From: Nocardiopsis metallicus
Lineage (GTDB): Bacteria; Actinomycetota; Actinomycetes; Streptosporangiales; Streptosporangiaceae
Assembly: GCF_014201115.1 (NCBI RefSeq)
Contig: NZ_JACHDO010000001.1
Coordinates: 4,092,001-4,156,000 of the forward strand
Length of the DNA stretch: 64,000 nt
Direction: 5' to 3'
The notes under the pieces are model-generated. The model was not told the DNA's origin and ran no database searches. It saw only the letters and a program-made list of their open reading frames with translations. Positions 33,342 to 41,268 of the stretch are shown piece by piece. The stretch's first letter is position 1, and each line of letters starts with the position of its first letter. The translations under genes and the position numbers were made by a program.

Positions 33342-34253
33342 TCAGCCCTGATCGATACCGACGAAGTGTCCCTCTTCGGCCTCGATGAGCGGAGCGGAGT
33401 CGTCGTCATCGGCGACCTTGGGCAGTTCCACGTCCTCGGGCGGGTTGGCCGCCAGCTCCGCGTCCACTTCCGCCCAGGTGCGGTGCATCTGGGGCACGCA
33501 CGAGAGCAGGTGACGGCTGTAGGGGTGGAGGGGGTTGTCGAACACCGTGCGAGTGGGTCCCATCTCGGCGATGGCGCCCTTGCGCAGGATCACGGACTTG
33601 TCGCTGACGTAGTTGCCCAGGGACAGGTCGTGGGTCACGAAGATGATGCCCAGGCCCCGTTCCTTGAGGTCGCCCAGCAGGTTGAGCACGTCGATACGGG
33701 TGGAGGCGTCCAACATGCTGATGATCTCGTCCGCCACCAGCAGTCTGATGTCGAGCAGCAGCGCACGTGCGATGAGCAGCCGCTGGAGCTGCCCGCCGCT
33801 GAGCTGGTGCGGGTACTTGCCCAGCACGTTCTCCGGGTCCAGGCGGACCGTGCCGACCGCGTCCAGGACCTTGCGCTTCCAGTCCGCGTCGGACATCCCG
33901 GGGAAGTAGGAGGACCGAATCATCTCGAAGACGCGGTCGGCCTTGAAGATCGGGTTGAAGGAACTGAACGGGTCCTGGAAGACCCCCTGTACCTTGCGGT
34001 AGTACTCCTTCTTCGCCGAGAACCCGCGGATCCGCGACACGTCCTCGCCCTCGAAACGGATGGTGCCCGAGCTGATCCTGGTCAGCCCCAGCACCATCTT
34101 CCCGATCGTGCTCTTGCCGCTGCCGCTCTCGCCGATCAGCGACACCACCTCGCCTGGCTCGACGGTCAGGCTGACGTCGCGAACAGCACGAAGTTTCGCT
34201 CCGCCGAACGCTCCCACCCGGTACACCTTGTGCACGTGGCTCAGTTCCAGCAC
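33342..34253 (-). CDS. Opp-family ABC transporter ATP-binding protein (OppF-type) of the oligosaccharide-type importer
   Basis: 303 residues from GTG 34253. Walker A LIGESGSGKSTIGKMV, Q-loop VFQDPFSSFNP, signature QLSGGQLQRLLIARAL, Walker B LLVADEIISMLDAS, H-loop IFVTHDLSLG. Walker B keeps the DE pair but has IISM where PTSA is normal. The C-terminal oligopeptide domain lacks the cysteine cluster seen in the oppF at 10941 and ends in an acidic tail. Four bases separate it from the upstream ATPase gene. Its role as ATPase of the mannoside-type importer is inferred from context. Confidence 0.9.
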   Translation of the reverse strand: MLELSHVHKVYRVGAFGGAKLRAVRDVSLTVEPGEVVSLIGESGSGKSTIGKMVLGLTRISSGTIRFEGEDVSRIRGFSAKKEYYRKVQGVFQDPFSSFNPIFKADRVFEMIRSSYFPGMSDADWKRKVLDAVGTVRLDPENVLGKYPHQLSGGQLQRLLIARALLLDIRLLVADEIISMLDASTRIDVLNLLGDLKERGLGIIFVTHDLSLGNYVSDKSVILRKGAIAEMGPTRTVFDNPLHPYSRHLLSCVPQMHRTWAEVDAELAANPPEDVELPKVADDDDSAPLIEAEEGHFVGIDQG

Positions 34254-34257
34254 GGCA

Positions 34258-35211
34258 CTACCTCCCCGTCTTCCAGCAGGCGGCCCAGTGGCCGGGATCG
34301 ATCTCCACCAGCGGCGGCGTCTGGGAGCACTCCTCCGAAGCGATGGGGCAGCGGTCCTTGAACCGGCAGCCCGTGGGAGGTTTCAGCAGCCCCGGCGGGG
34401 TGCCCGGGATTCCCTCCAGACGCGTGTCCACCGTGGTCGCGCCGACTTCGGGCAGCGCCCCGATGAGCATCTTGGTGTAGGGGTGCTGCGGGTCGTTGAT
34501 GATCGTGCTCGCCGGGCCCTTCTCGGCGATCCGGCCCGCGTACATCACCATGACCGTGTCGGCCATCTGGTAGACGAGCGAGATGTCGTGGGTCACGAAG
34601 ATCATGCTCTTGACGTAGCCGCGGTCGCGGAACTCGACCATGGACTCGACCACCGACCGCTGGGTCGACACGTCCAGGGCCGAGGTCGCCTCGTCCGCGA
34701 TGAGCAGGGACGGGTTGAGCAGGGTCGCCATGACCATGACCACCCGCTGCTTCATCCCGCCGGAGAGCTCGATCGGGAACCGGTTGAGCACGTCGGGGTC
34801 GAGCCCGACGAGCTCCAGGCGCCGTTCGAGCTCCTCGGCGACCGTGGCGGGGCGCACTCCGCGCGAGCGCAGCAGCTCGTTGATCATCCGCCCGATCTTG
34901 CGGGTGGGGTTGAGCGCGCTCATCGCGTACTGCGGGATGAGGGAGATCTCGTGGTAGCGGAACGGATTCATCGCGCCGTCATCGGCGATGGGTACGTCCT
35001 TGCCGTCCAGCTCGATCGTGCCGTCCACGTGCCGCATCCGGCCGTCCAGCCTGATCAGGCTCTTGCCGAGGGTGCTCTTGCCGCAGCCGGACTCGCCGGC
35101 CAGGCCCATGATCTCCCCGTCGGCGAGGTCGAAGTTCACCCCGTCGAGGGCGTGGACGTCCCCGCGCAGGGTCTGGTAGTAGACCTTCAGGTCCTTGACG
35201 CGCAGGGTCAT
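34258..35211 (-). CDS. Opp-family ABC transporter ATP-binding protein (OppD-type) of the oligosaccharide-type importer
   Basis: 317 residues from ATG 35211, which overlaps the permease stop by one base (TGATG). Walker A GLAGESGCGKSTLGKSL, signature ELSGGMKQRVVMVMA, Walker B LLIADEATSALDV, H-loop IFVTHDISLVYQ. The C-terminal extension carries the GCRFKDRCPIASEEC cysteine cluster. It is about 30-50 residues shorter than the OppD at 12047 and lacks its internal insertions. Confidence 0.92.
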   Translation of the reverse strand: MTLRVKDLKVYYQTLRGDVHALDGVNFDLADGEIMGLAGESGCGKSTLGKSLIRLDGRMRHVDGTIELDGKDVPIADDGAMNPFRYHEISLIPQYAMSALNPTRKIGRMINELLRSRGVRPATVAEELERRLELVGLDPDVLNRFPIELSGGMKQRVVMVMATLLNPSLLIADEATSALDVSTQRSVVESMVEFRDRGYVKSMIFVTHDISLVYQMADTVMVMYAGRIAEKGPASTIINDPQHPYTKMLIGALPEVGATTVDTRLEGIPGTPPGLLKPPTGCRFKDRCPIASEECSQTPPLVEIDPGHWAACWKTGR

Positions 35212-36122
35212 CACAGCTCCCGCAGCTTGGGGTTGAAGACTTCGTCCAACCCGACGTTGAGGATGTACATCGAACCCACCAGGAGGGTGATCCCGGCACC
35301 CGGCGGGATGAACCACCACCACATGCCGAGCTGCAGGGCGCTCCACTGGACGGCGCTCTCCAACATGAGGCCGAGGGAGACCCCGCTCACGGGGCCCAGG
35401 CCGATGAAGTCGAGCCCGGCGGCGATGAGGATCGCCCCGCCGAAGAGCAGGATGAAGGACATCACCAGGTAGGAGCTCATGTTCGGAGCGATCTCGGTGG
35501 TGATGATCTTCGCGGTGCGGCGACCGCTCAGACGGGCCAGGTCCACGTAGTCGCGGGTGGCCAGGGACAGCGCCTGGGAGCGGACCGCGCGTGCGGCCCA
35601 GGGCCAGGAGGTCAGTCCGATGAACAGGGCCTGCACGAGGATGCCTCGCACGTCCAGGTAGGCGACGGCGACGATCAGCACGACCAGGGTGGGCAGCACG
35701 AGCACCACGTTGGTGAACATGTTGAGGAGTTCGTCGATGAACCCGCCCTTGTAGCCGGCGAGGAACCCGACCGCGGTGCCCACGACGAAGGCGATGCCGC
35801 CGCCGAGTGCGCCGACCAGGAAGGTCGATCGCAGCCCGTAGACGAACTGTGCCCAGATGTCCTGACCGAAGGAGGTGGTGCCCATCCAGTACTCGGAACT
35901 GGGCGGCTGGCTCTTGGGGCCGACGTAGACGTTCGGACCGTGGTCGATGAACAGCGGCCCGATCAGGCCGGTGAGCAGGAGCGCGAGCACGATGCCCGTA
36001 CCGATGAGGAGTTTGGGGTTGCGCCGGGCGAAGTGCAGGGTCTCGGAGACCTTGCGCTCGGCGACCGGCTCGGGGGCGGCTCCGGAATCGGCCGCTCCCG
36101 GTGCTCCGGGGACATTGGTCAT
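35211..36122 (-). CDS. Opp-family ABC permease (OppC-type) of the oligosaccharide-type importer
   Basis: 303 residues. The N-terminal cytosolic part (about 35 residues) leads to the first helix at about 38-60 (LLIGTGIVLALLLTGLIGPL), then WMGTTSFGQDIWAQFVYGLR, and five further helices. The EAA loop is in ARLSGRRTAKIITTEIAPN. It ends LNVGLDEVFNPKLREL. The ATG overlaps the upstream permease stop by 4 bp (ATGA). Confidence 0.9.
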   Translation of the reverse strand: MTNVPGAPGAADSGAAPEPVAERKVSETLHFARRNPKLLIGTGIVLALLLTGLIGPLFIDHGPNVYVGPKSQPPSSEYWMGTTSFGQDIWAQFVYGLRSTFLVGALGGGIAFVVGTAVGFLAGYKGGFIDELLNMFTNVVLVLPTLVVLIVAVAYLDVRGILVQALFIGLTSWPWAARAVRSQALSLATRDYVDLARLSGRRTAKIITTEIAPNMSSYLVMSFILLFGGAILIAAGLDFIGLGPVSGVSLGLMLESAVQWSALQLGMWWWFIPPGAGITLLVGSMYILNVGLDEVFNPKLREL

Positions 36123-37114
36123 GACGCGCCTCCCGTCATCTGCACACGCGTGCGCGGGTCGACCAGGACGTAGATGATGTCGATGATGAAGTTGGCGATC
36201 AGCACTCCGACCACCACGAACAGGAAGATGCCCTGCAGCAGGAAGAAGTCGTTGTTCCTGAGTGCGTTGAGGATCAGGGTGCCCAGGCCGGGGTAGTTGA
36301 AGACGATCTCGGTGAGCAGCGCTCCGGCGATGATGGTGCCCAACTGCACGGCCAGGCCGGTGATCTGCGGCAGCATCGCGTTGCGGAAGGCGTAGCGGCG
36401 GATCAGTCGGCGGGGGGCACCGAGGGCTTGGAGGTAGTTCGAGTAGTCCGCTTCCAGCTCGTAGATGATCATGTTGCGCATCCCGATAGCCCAACCGCCG
36501 AGGGCGACCAGGAACAGGGAGAGGAACGGAAGGAACCAGTGGCTGAGCAGGTTCGAGACGAATACCCACGACCATGACGGCGTGAGAGCGAAGCTGTAGC
36601 CTCCGGCTGTCGGGAAGAAGCCGCCCACCACACCGAGCGCCCAGGCGAGCAGCAGGGCGATCCACATGTAGGGGGTGGCGGTCAGGATGTAGCCGAGCGG
36701 CAGCACGGTGTTGTCGAGGACCTTGCTGCGCGCCGCGAACGCACCGAAGCGGTTGCCGATGATCCAGCTCAGGATGATGGCGGGCAGCAGCAGGCCCAGG
36801 GTGAACGGCAGGCTGCGGAGGATGATGTCGGTCACCGGCTCCGGGTAGAGCCAGACGCTGATGCCGAGGTCACCGCGGAAGAGGCCCGCCCAGAAGGCGA
36901 AGTACTGCTGGTGGAGCGGGGTATCGAGGCCGAAGACCTCGTTGTAGTAGGTGGTCATGCGTTCCAGTGCCTCGGGGTCGGAGACCGAGGCCCTGTTGAG
37001 CATGCTGCGAACGGGGTCGCCCGGCATGAACCGCGGGATCATCCAGTTGATGGTGACCGCGACCACGAAGGTGATGCCGTAGATCCCGAGCTTGCGGCCC
37101 ATGTAACGCCACAC
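36119..37114 (-). CDS. Opp-family ABC permease (OppB-type) of the oligosaccharide-type importer
   Basis: 331 residues from GTG 37114, supported by GGAGG (37125-37121) with 6-nt spacing; the ATG four codons in is less well spaced. Six helices; MIPRFMPGDPVRSMLNRASV and FGLDTPLHQQYFAFWAGLFR are typical of OppB-type subunits of sugar-oligomer importers. The EAA-like loop is LQALGAPRRLIRRYAFRNAM. A 67-bp gap with a double-operator hairpin separates it from the binding protein gene. Confidence 0.9.
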   Translation of the reverse strand: MWRYMGRKLGIYGITFVVAVTINWMIPRFMPGDPVRSMLNRASVSDPEALERMTTYYNEVFGLDTPLHQQYFAFWAGLFRGDLGISVWLYPEPVTDIILRSLPFTLGLLLPAIILSWIIGNRFGAFAARSKVLDNTVLPLGYILTATPYMWIALLLAWALGVVGGFFPTAGGYSFALTPSWSWVFVSNLLSHWFLPFLSLFLVALGGWAIGMRNMIIYELEADYSNYLQALGAPRRLIRRYAFRNAMLPQITGLAVQLGTIIAGALLTEIVFNYPGLGTLILNALRNNDFFLLQGIFLFVVVGVLIANFIIDIIYVLVDPRTRVQMTGGAS

Positions 37115-37142
37115 GGGGTTCCTCCAGATGTGGGGCGCGGGG

Positions 37143-37171
37143 TGGAGCGCTCCCATACCGGGAGCGCTCCA
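37143..37171. promoter_or_regulatory. Intercistronic hairpin built from two operator-like palindromes
   Basis: TGGAGCGCTCCC (37143-37154) and GGGAGCGCTCCA (37160-37171) form a 12-bp stem with a 5-nt loop. Each arm is itself palindromic and matches the TGGGAGCGCTCCCA operator (exact at 38940) at 12 and 11 of 14 positions. It sits between the binding protein and permease genes, where a hairpin often sets the expression ratio. Confidence 0.7.
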
Positions 37172-37181
37172 CGGGTGCGCG

Positions 37182-38876
37182 TTATTCGGCCAGTTCGATC
37201 TCGGCGAGGGTGCGGATGGCTCCGAGCTCGAACCATCCGTCCCACATCGTGGCGTAACCGGCGGTGCCCTGTTCGCTGGGCCAGTTCGTCCAGGTGGTGT
37301 TGGTCTGCTGCGACCAGAGGCCGTTGTACCAGAGCGGGATGGCCGGAAGTTCGGCCATCTGGATCTCCTGGATCTGCGAGGTGACCTCAGCCGCGCCCGC
37401 CACGTCGTCCGCCGGGACGGCGGCGAGCTCCTCGACCAGGGCCCAGACCTCCTCGTTCTCGTAGCGACCGAAGTTGGCCGTGGTCTGCTGGTCACGGATC
37501 GGCAGCTGGAAGAGGTAGTCGTAGTAGGTCCACGGGGTGTTGCTCAGCTGGCGCTCGTTGTTGACGAGCATGTCGAAGTCACCCTCGTTGCGGTTGTTGA
37601 CCAGCAGGTCGAAGTCGGGGAAGTCCGCCTCGACGTTGATCCCGACGTCCTGGGCGTTCTCCGCGATGACCCGGGCGGCCTCCATCCAGTCGGTCCAGCC
37701 GGAGGGGACCTGGAGGGTCAGGGAGATGGGCTCTCCATCCGGGGTGTCGACGAAGCCGTCCCCGTTCTGGTCGGTGTAGCCCGCGTCCTCCAGCAGGGCG
37801 ACCGCCTCGTCCGGGCTGTAGGAGTAGCCCTCCTCGGAGACCAGCTCGTGGTCGATGTAGTCGTCCCACTGGGGGAGCAGACCCGTGGGGTTGGCGCCCT
37901 CGACCAGGTTGGAGTAGGGGCCGTCGATGATCGTCTCCATGTCGATGGCGTGCGCCAGCGCCTTGCGGAACTCGGCGTCGCCCATCGGCTCCTGTTCGTG
38001 GTTGAGCACCAGCCAGGCGGTGTTGGCGGACTGCATGTAGGGCGGACCGTCGTAGAAGCTGGTGATGGCCTGCCCGTCGATCATCTGGTCGATGCCGGGC
38101 AGGAAGTTGTTAGAGAGGTCGACCTCGTTGTTGCTGATCATGTTCATCGTCACCTCGTTGGAGGCGTTGACGATGTCGACGATGTAGGTGGGCTGCATCT
38201 CCAGGCCCAGGGCCTCGGTTCCCCACCAGTCGTCGTTGCGCTTCCAGACCATGCGGTCATCGGCGTGCGTCTCGTAGAGGTAGGGACCACTGCCGACCGG
38301 ATCGGCGTTGGGGTCGTCGCTGAGACCCGCCTGGTCCTTGTCGGCCCAGATGTGGTCCGGAACGATCGGGGTGCTGTAGGCCCAGTTCATCCACTCCTGG
38401 GGGCGACTGTCCGAGAAGTTCACCGTGACCTCCAGGTCACCGGTGGCCTCGACGCTCTCGATGAAGTTCCAGATGTTGCTGTAGGAGATGTCCATCTGGC
38501 CGAGCTCGATGGTGGTCGCCACGTCCTGGGCGACGATCGGCTCACCGTCGGACCAGGTCATCCCGTCGCGCAGGGTGATGACGTGGGTGTCCGCGTCGGG
38601 CCACTCGTCTCCCTCCGCGAGCCAGGGAACGTAGTCGTTCGCCTCGGGGTCGTAGTGGAAGAGCGGTTCATAGGCCAGACCGAAGGTCCCCACGGCGTAC
38701 TGGCCGCGCATGATCGGGTTCCAGTTGACCGGCGGGCCCCAGGCGGTACCCGTGGTGTACAGCGTCTCGCCCCGGGGATAGCCCTCGGAACCGCCGCCCT
38801 CTCCGCCTTCGCCTGAGCACGCACTGGCCACGATCACCAGTGCCGCCAGGGCAGCGGGAAGCCTCAGAGATCTCAT
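37182..38876 (-). CDS. Substrate-binding lipoprotein of the Opp-type oligosaccharide importer
   Basis: 564 residues, SBP family 5. Signal peptide with lipobox VASAC (C20), then a Gly/Glu-rich linker and the mature fold: LAEGDEWPDADTHVITLRDG, DPVGSGPYLYETHADDRMVW, RKALAHAIDMETIIDG. Tryptophans and aromatic residues are frequent (WGPPVNWNP, WTDWMEAA, TWTNWPSEQ), as in sugar-binding members such as the Thermotoga mannobiose/cellobiose binders. Context favours a beta-oligosaccharide ligand: a downstream GH2 beta-mannosidase, an upstream LacI regulator and a cellobiose-type operator 64-77 bp before the start. Confidence 0.9.
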   Translation of the reverse strand: MRSLRLPAALAALVIVASACSGEGGEGGGSEGYPRGETLYTTGTAWGPPVNWNPIMRGQYAVGTFGLAYEPLFHYDPEANDYVPWLAEGDEWPDADTHVITLRDGMTWSDGEPIVAQDVATTIELGQMDISYSNIWNFIESVEATGDLEVTVNFSDSRPQEWMNWAYSTPIVPDHIWADKDQAGLSDDPNADPVGSGPYLYETHADDRMVWKRNDDWWGTEALGLEMQPTYIVDIVNASNEVTMNMISNNEVDLSNNFLPGIDQMIDGQAITSFYDGPPYMQSANTAWLVLNHEQEPMGDAEFRKALAHAIDMETIIDGPYSNLVEGANPTGLLPQWDDYIDHELVSEEGYSYSPDEAVALLEDAGYTDQNGDGFVDTPDGEPISLTLQVPSGWTDWMEAARVIAENAQDVGINVEADFPDFDLLVNNRNEGDFDMLVNNERQLSNTPWTYYDYLFQLPIRDQQTTANFGRYENEEVWALVEELAAVPADDVAGAAEVTSQIQEIQMAELPAIPLWYNGLWSQQTNTTWTNWPSEQGTAGYATMWDGWFELGAIRTLAEIELAE

Positions 38877-38939
38877 CTCGACTCCTCCTCACACCCGGCC
38901 GGCCCTCTAGGGGGGAAGCCGATCCTGTCAGGGACAGGC

Positions 38940-38953
38940 TGGGAGCGCTCCCA
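38940..38953. promoter_or_regulatory. CebR/CelR-type operator before the oligosaccharide importer
   Basis: TGGGAGCGCTCCCA is a perfect 14-bp palindrome identical to the operator known for the cellobiose repressors CebR (Streptomyces) and CelR (Thermobifida). It lies 64-77 bp before the binding protein start. No CebR gene is in the window. Confidence 0.85.
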
Positions 38954-38976
38954 ATAGTGGAAGCAAAGGGCCGTTG

Positions 38977-38990
38977 CTGAACCGGGTAAG
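38977..38990. promoter_or_regulatory. Second-type LacI half-degenerate operator
   Basis: CTGAACCGGGTAAG matches CTGAACCGGTTCAG of the perfect palindrome at 40187-40204 except at two positions. It is 101-114 bp before the binding protein start, just upstream of the CebR-type site. Confidence 0.55.
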
Positions 38991-39096
38991 TGACGTTAAC
39001 AACAACACGGACCGACGAACCCCGTCAATCCCCGACACTTCCCTGTTATCCCCTTGTAACAGCCACGATGGCCTGGCGTCGCCCGAAGACCCCTTG

Positions 39097-39110
39097 GTGA
39101 ACCGGTTCTG
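39097..39110. promoter_or_regulatory. Second-type LacI operator between lacI-type gene and importer
   Basis: GTGAACCGGTTCTG contains the symmetric core GAACCGGTTC (39099-39108) and matches the 40187-40204 site at 12 of 14. It lies in the 258-bp gap between the regulator stop and the binding protein start; that gap holds no gene. Confidence 0.55.
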
Positions 39111-39134
39111 TGCCCGCGCGCGGACCCAGGGTGC

Positions 39135-40166
39135 TCAGACCACCAGGGGGCCGGTACTCCCCCGGGGCCGCAGCTCCCCCGGCAGGGTCTCCTCGCTCTC
39201 GACCCGCTGCCCCGTGAGGACCGCGTTCAGCATCGACGCCACCCGGCGCCCGTGGGACACCACGTCACGGCTGACCGCGGTGAGCGAGGGGCGCACCATC
39301 TGGCAGAGCGCGGAGTCGTCCCAGGCCACGATGGACAGCTGGGAGGGCACCTCGATACCCATCTCCGCCGCGACCCCGAGTCCGGCCAGCGCCATCAGGT
39401 CGTTGTCGTAGACCAGAGCCGTGGGAGGCTCGGCCTCGGCCAGCAGACGCCTGGTGGTCCGGCTCCCCGCCTCCCCCGTGTAATCGGCGTGCACCGTGCG
39501 TGCTTGGAGCAACCCGGAGCGTTCGGCCGCCTGGCGGAAGGCCTCCGTACGGCTGTGGGTGTGCACGAAGTCCTCGGGGCCGGCCACCCGCACGATCCGC
39601 CGGTGCCCCATCGCGGCGAGGTAGTGCACCACCTCGCGCATCGGCACCCCGTCGTCCGTGTACAGACACGGAAGTCCGCCAGCGCCCTCCGGCCCGCCCA
39701 GGAGCACGGCGGGGAGCGGCAGGACCCCCATCATCTCCGGCCGGGGATCGGACACCCGCAGGTCAACCATGACCACCCCGTCCACCCGGCGCTCGGCGGC
39801 CCAGCGGCGGTAGACCGCCAGCTCCGCCTCGACGTCCTCGGCGACCTGGAGCATCAGGTCGACCCCCTGGTCGGAGAGCTCGGTCTCCACACCCGAGACC
39901 AGCTGCATGAAGAAGGGCTCGATACCCAGCGAGCGCGCCGGACGGTCGACGACCATGCCGATCGCGCCCACCCGACCGCCGGGGGCGAGTGCGCGGGCGG
40001 GGTTGCTGGGCGCCCAGCCCAGGTCGTTGGCGATGGTCAGGATGCGCTCGCGAGTGGACTCCGAGACCCCGGGGCGGCCGTTGAGGGCGTAGGAAACCGC
40101 CCCCTTGGACACCCCGGCCGCCTTGGCGATGTCCATGATCGTCGGGCGCCGCATCAAAGACCCCAA
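39135..40166 (-). CDS. LacI-family transcriptional regulator of the mannoside-type locus
   Basis: 343 residues from TTG 40166 (GGGAG 5 nt upstream); ATG 40154 gives 339 residues but lacks a spaced ribosome site. The HTH is PTIMDIAKAAGVSKGAVSYALNG with the hinge helix SNPARALAPGG. The periplasmic-binding-like effector domain follows (about 65-340). It lies upstream of and in the same direction as the importer. A perfect 18-bp palindrome before its own start and two related sites before the importer suggest autoregulation plus control of the transport operon. The effector is probably an oligosaccharide. Confidence 0.9.
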   Translation of the reverse strand: MGSLMRRPTIMDIAKAAGVSKGAVSYALNGRPGVSESTRERILTIANDLGWAPSNPARALAPGGRVGAIGMVVDRPARSLGIEPFFMQLVSGVETELSDQGVDLMLQVAEDVEAELAVYRRWAAERRVDGVVMVDLRVSDPRPEMMGVLPLPAVLLGGPEGAGGLPCLYTDDGVPMREVVHYLAAMGHRRIVRVAGPEDFVHTHSRTEAFRQAAERSGLLQARTVHADYTGEAGSRTTRRLLAEAEPPTALVYDNDLMALAGLGVAAEMGIEVPSQLSIVAWDDSALCQMVRPSLTAVSRDVVSHGRRVASMLNAVLTGQRVESEETLPGELRPRGSTGPLVV

Positions 40167-40186
40167 GCCGTCTCCCAGTAATTAAA

Positions 40187-40204
40187 GACTGAACCGGTTC
40201 AGTC
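40187..40204. promoter_or_regulatory. Autoregulatory LacI operator (perfect 18-bp palindrome)
   Basis: GACTGAACCGGTTCAGTC is perfectly symmetric with the central CG typical of LacI-family operators, 21-38 bp before the regulator start. Confidence 0.75.
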
Positions 40205-40302
40205 ACCGGGAGTGGATTGTAACCCACCGGCTTTGGCCCGAGCCCACGGCTTTCGCCGGGCACGGCGAACGAGGCGGATACGTCCGACCCCGGCGTCCGG
40301 GT

Positions 40303-41190
40303 TCAGCGTGTCGGGCGCTGGCAGCCGGGGCACCAGTACAGGGTGCGCCCGGACAGCTCCGCGGCCGAGATCGGCGAGGAGCACACCCGGCAGGGATCGC
40401 CGGTGCGGTAGCAGACGTAGAGGGTGTCCGGCCGGGGCACCGGCCGGGCTTCGGGGTTGGGGCGGTCCTCGGGGCGGGTGGTGATGATGTAGCCGTCCCG
40501 CACCCCGTCCTGGAGCAGCCCGGTGAGGTCGGCCCACAGGGCGTCCCACCGCTCCCGGGTGAGTTCGCGGCCCGGGGTCATCGGGTCGAGGCCGGCCCGG
40601 AAGAGGGATTCGGCGCGGTAGATGTTGCCGATGCCCGCGATCACGTCCTGGCGCATCAGGAGCACCGCGAGGCTGCTGCGCGAGCGGCTCACCGCCCGCC
40701 AGGCCCGCTCCGGATCGGCGTCGGCACGCAGCGGGTCCGGGCCCAGCCGTTCCTGGACCGCGCGTTTGTCCTCCTCGGTGATGACCTCGCATGCGGAGGC
40801 GCCGCGCAGGTCGGCCCAGCCCGAGGAGTTGACCAGGCGCACGCGGACGGCTCCCACCGGGTCGGGCGGCAGGACGAAACCGTCGGGGTCGCGCCGCAGG
40901 TCGAGGCGGTCGGCGCCCTCGGTGCGGGGTGCGCCCAGGTGGCGTTCGCCGTCGGCGTCCCCGAAGGACCAGGCCCCGTACAGGCCCAGGTGGACGCGGA
41001 GCCACTCGCCGGAGTCGAAGCCGAGGAACAGGTGCTTGCCGTGGGCCTCGCTCTCGGTCAGGACGCGCCCGTCGACCCGGGCCGCGCCCTCGGCGAAGCG
41101 CCCCTGGGGGCTCCAGGCCCGTACGGCGCCGCCCCCGAAGGTCTTGTCGAAGTGCGCCGCCAACCGGTGCAGTGTGTGGCCCTCAGGCAC
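40303..41190 (-). CDS. nei: Formamidopyrimidine-DNA glycosylase family / endonuclease VIII
   Basis: 295 residues from GTG 41190. After removal of the initiator the protein begins PEGHTLHRLA; Pro2 is the catalytic Schiff-base nucleophile and Glu3 the helper residue. The conserved Lys in ESEAHGKHLFLGFDSG, the H2TH region (GIGNIYRAESLFRAG) and the C-terminal zinc finger (CYRTGDPCRVC ... LYWCPGCQ, four Cys) are all present. PEGHT rather than PELPE marks the Nei branch. It excises oxidised bases and nicks DNA by beta/delta elimination. Confidence 0.93.
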   Translation of the reverse strand: MPEGHTLHRLAAHFDKTFGGGAVRAWSPQGRFAEGAARVDGRVLTESEAHGKHLFLGFDSGEWLRVHLGLYGAWSFGDADGERHLGAPRTEGADRLDLRRDPDGFVLPPDPVGAVRVRLVNSSGWADLRGASACEVITEEDKRAVQERLGPDPLRADADPERAWRAVSRSRSSLAVLLMRQDVIAGIGNIYRAESLFRAGLDPMTPGRELTRERWDALWADLTGLLQDGVRDGYIITTRPEDRPNPEARPVPRPDTLYVCYRTGDPCRVCSSPISAAELSGRTLYWCPGCQRPTR

Positions 41191-41268
41191 CCGTGTCCCC
41201 CTCTGTGGGCATGAGTTTAATGGGCATGCGTCTGTGCACATCAAGGATAGGGCGCGCCCGGGGCGGGC

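Noticed and set aside
30639..34361. Very long open frame (over 1200 codons) antisense to the GH2 and ABC genes
   Set aside because: It is compositionally typical of antisense frames in GC-rich coding DNA, matches no family, and the opposite strand encodes clear GH2 and ABC motifs.
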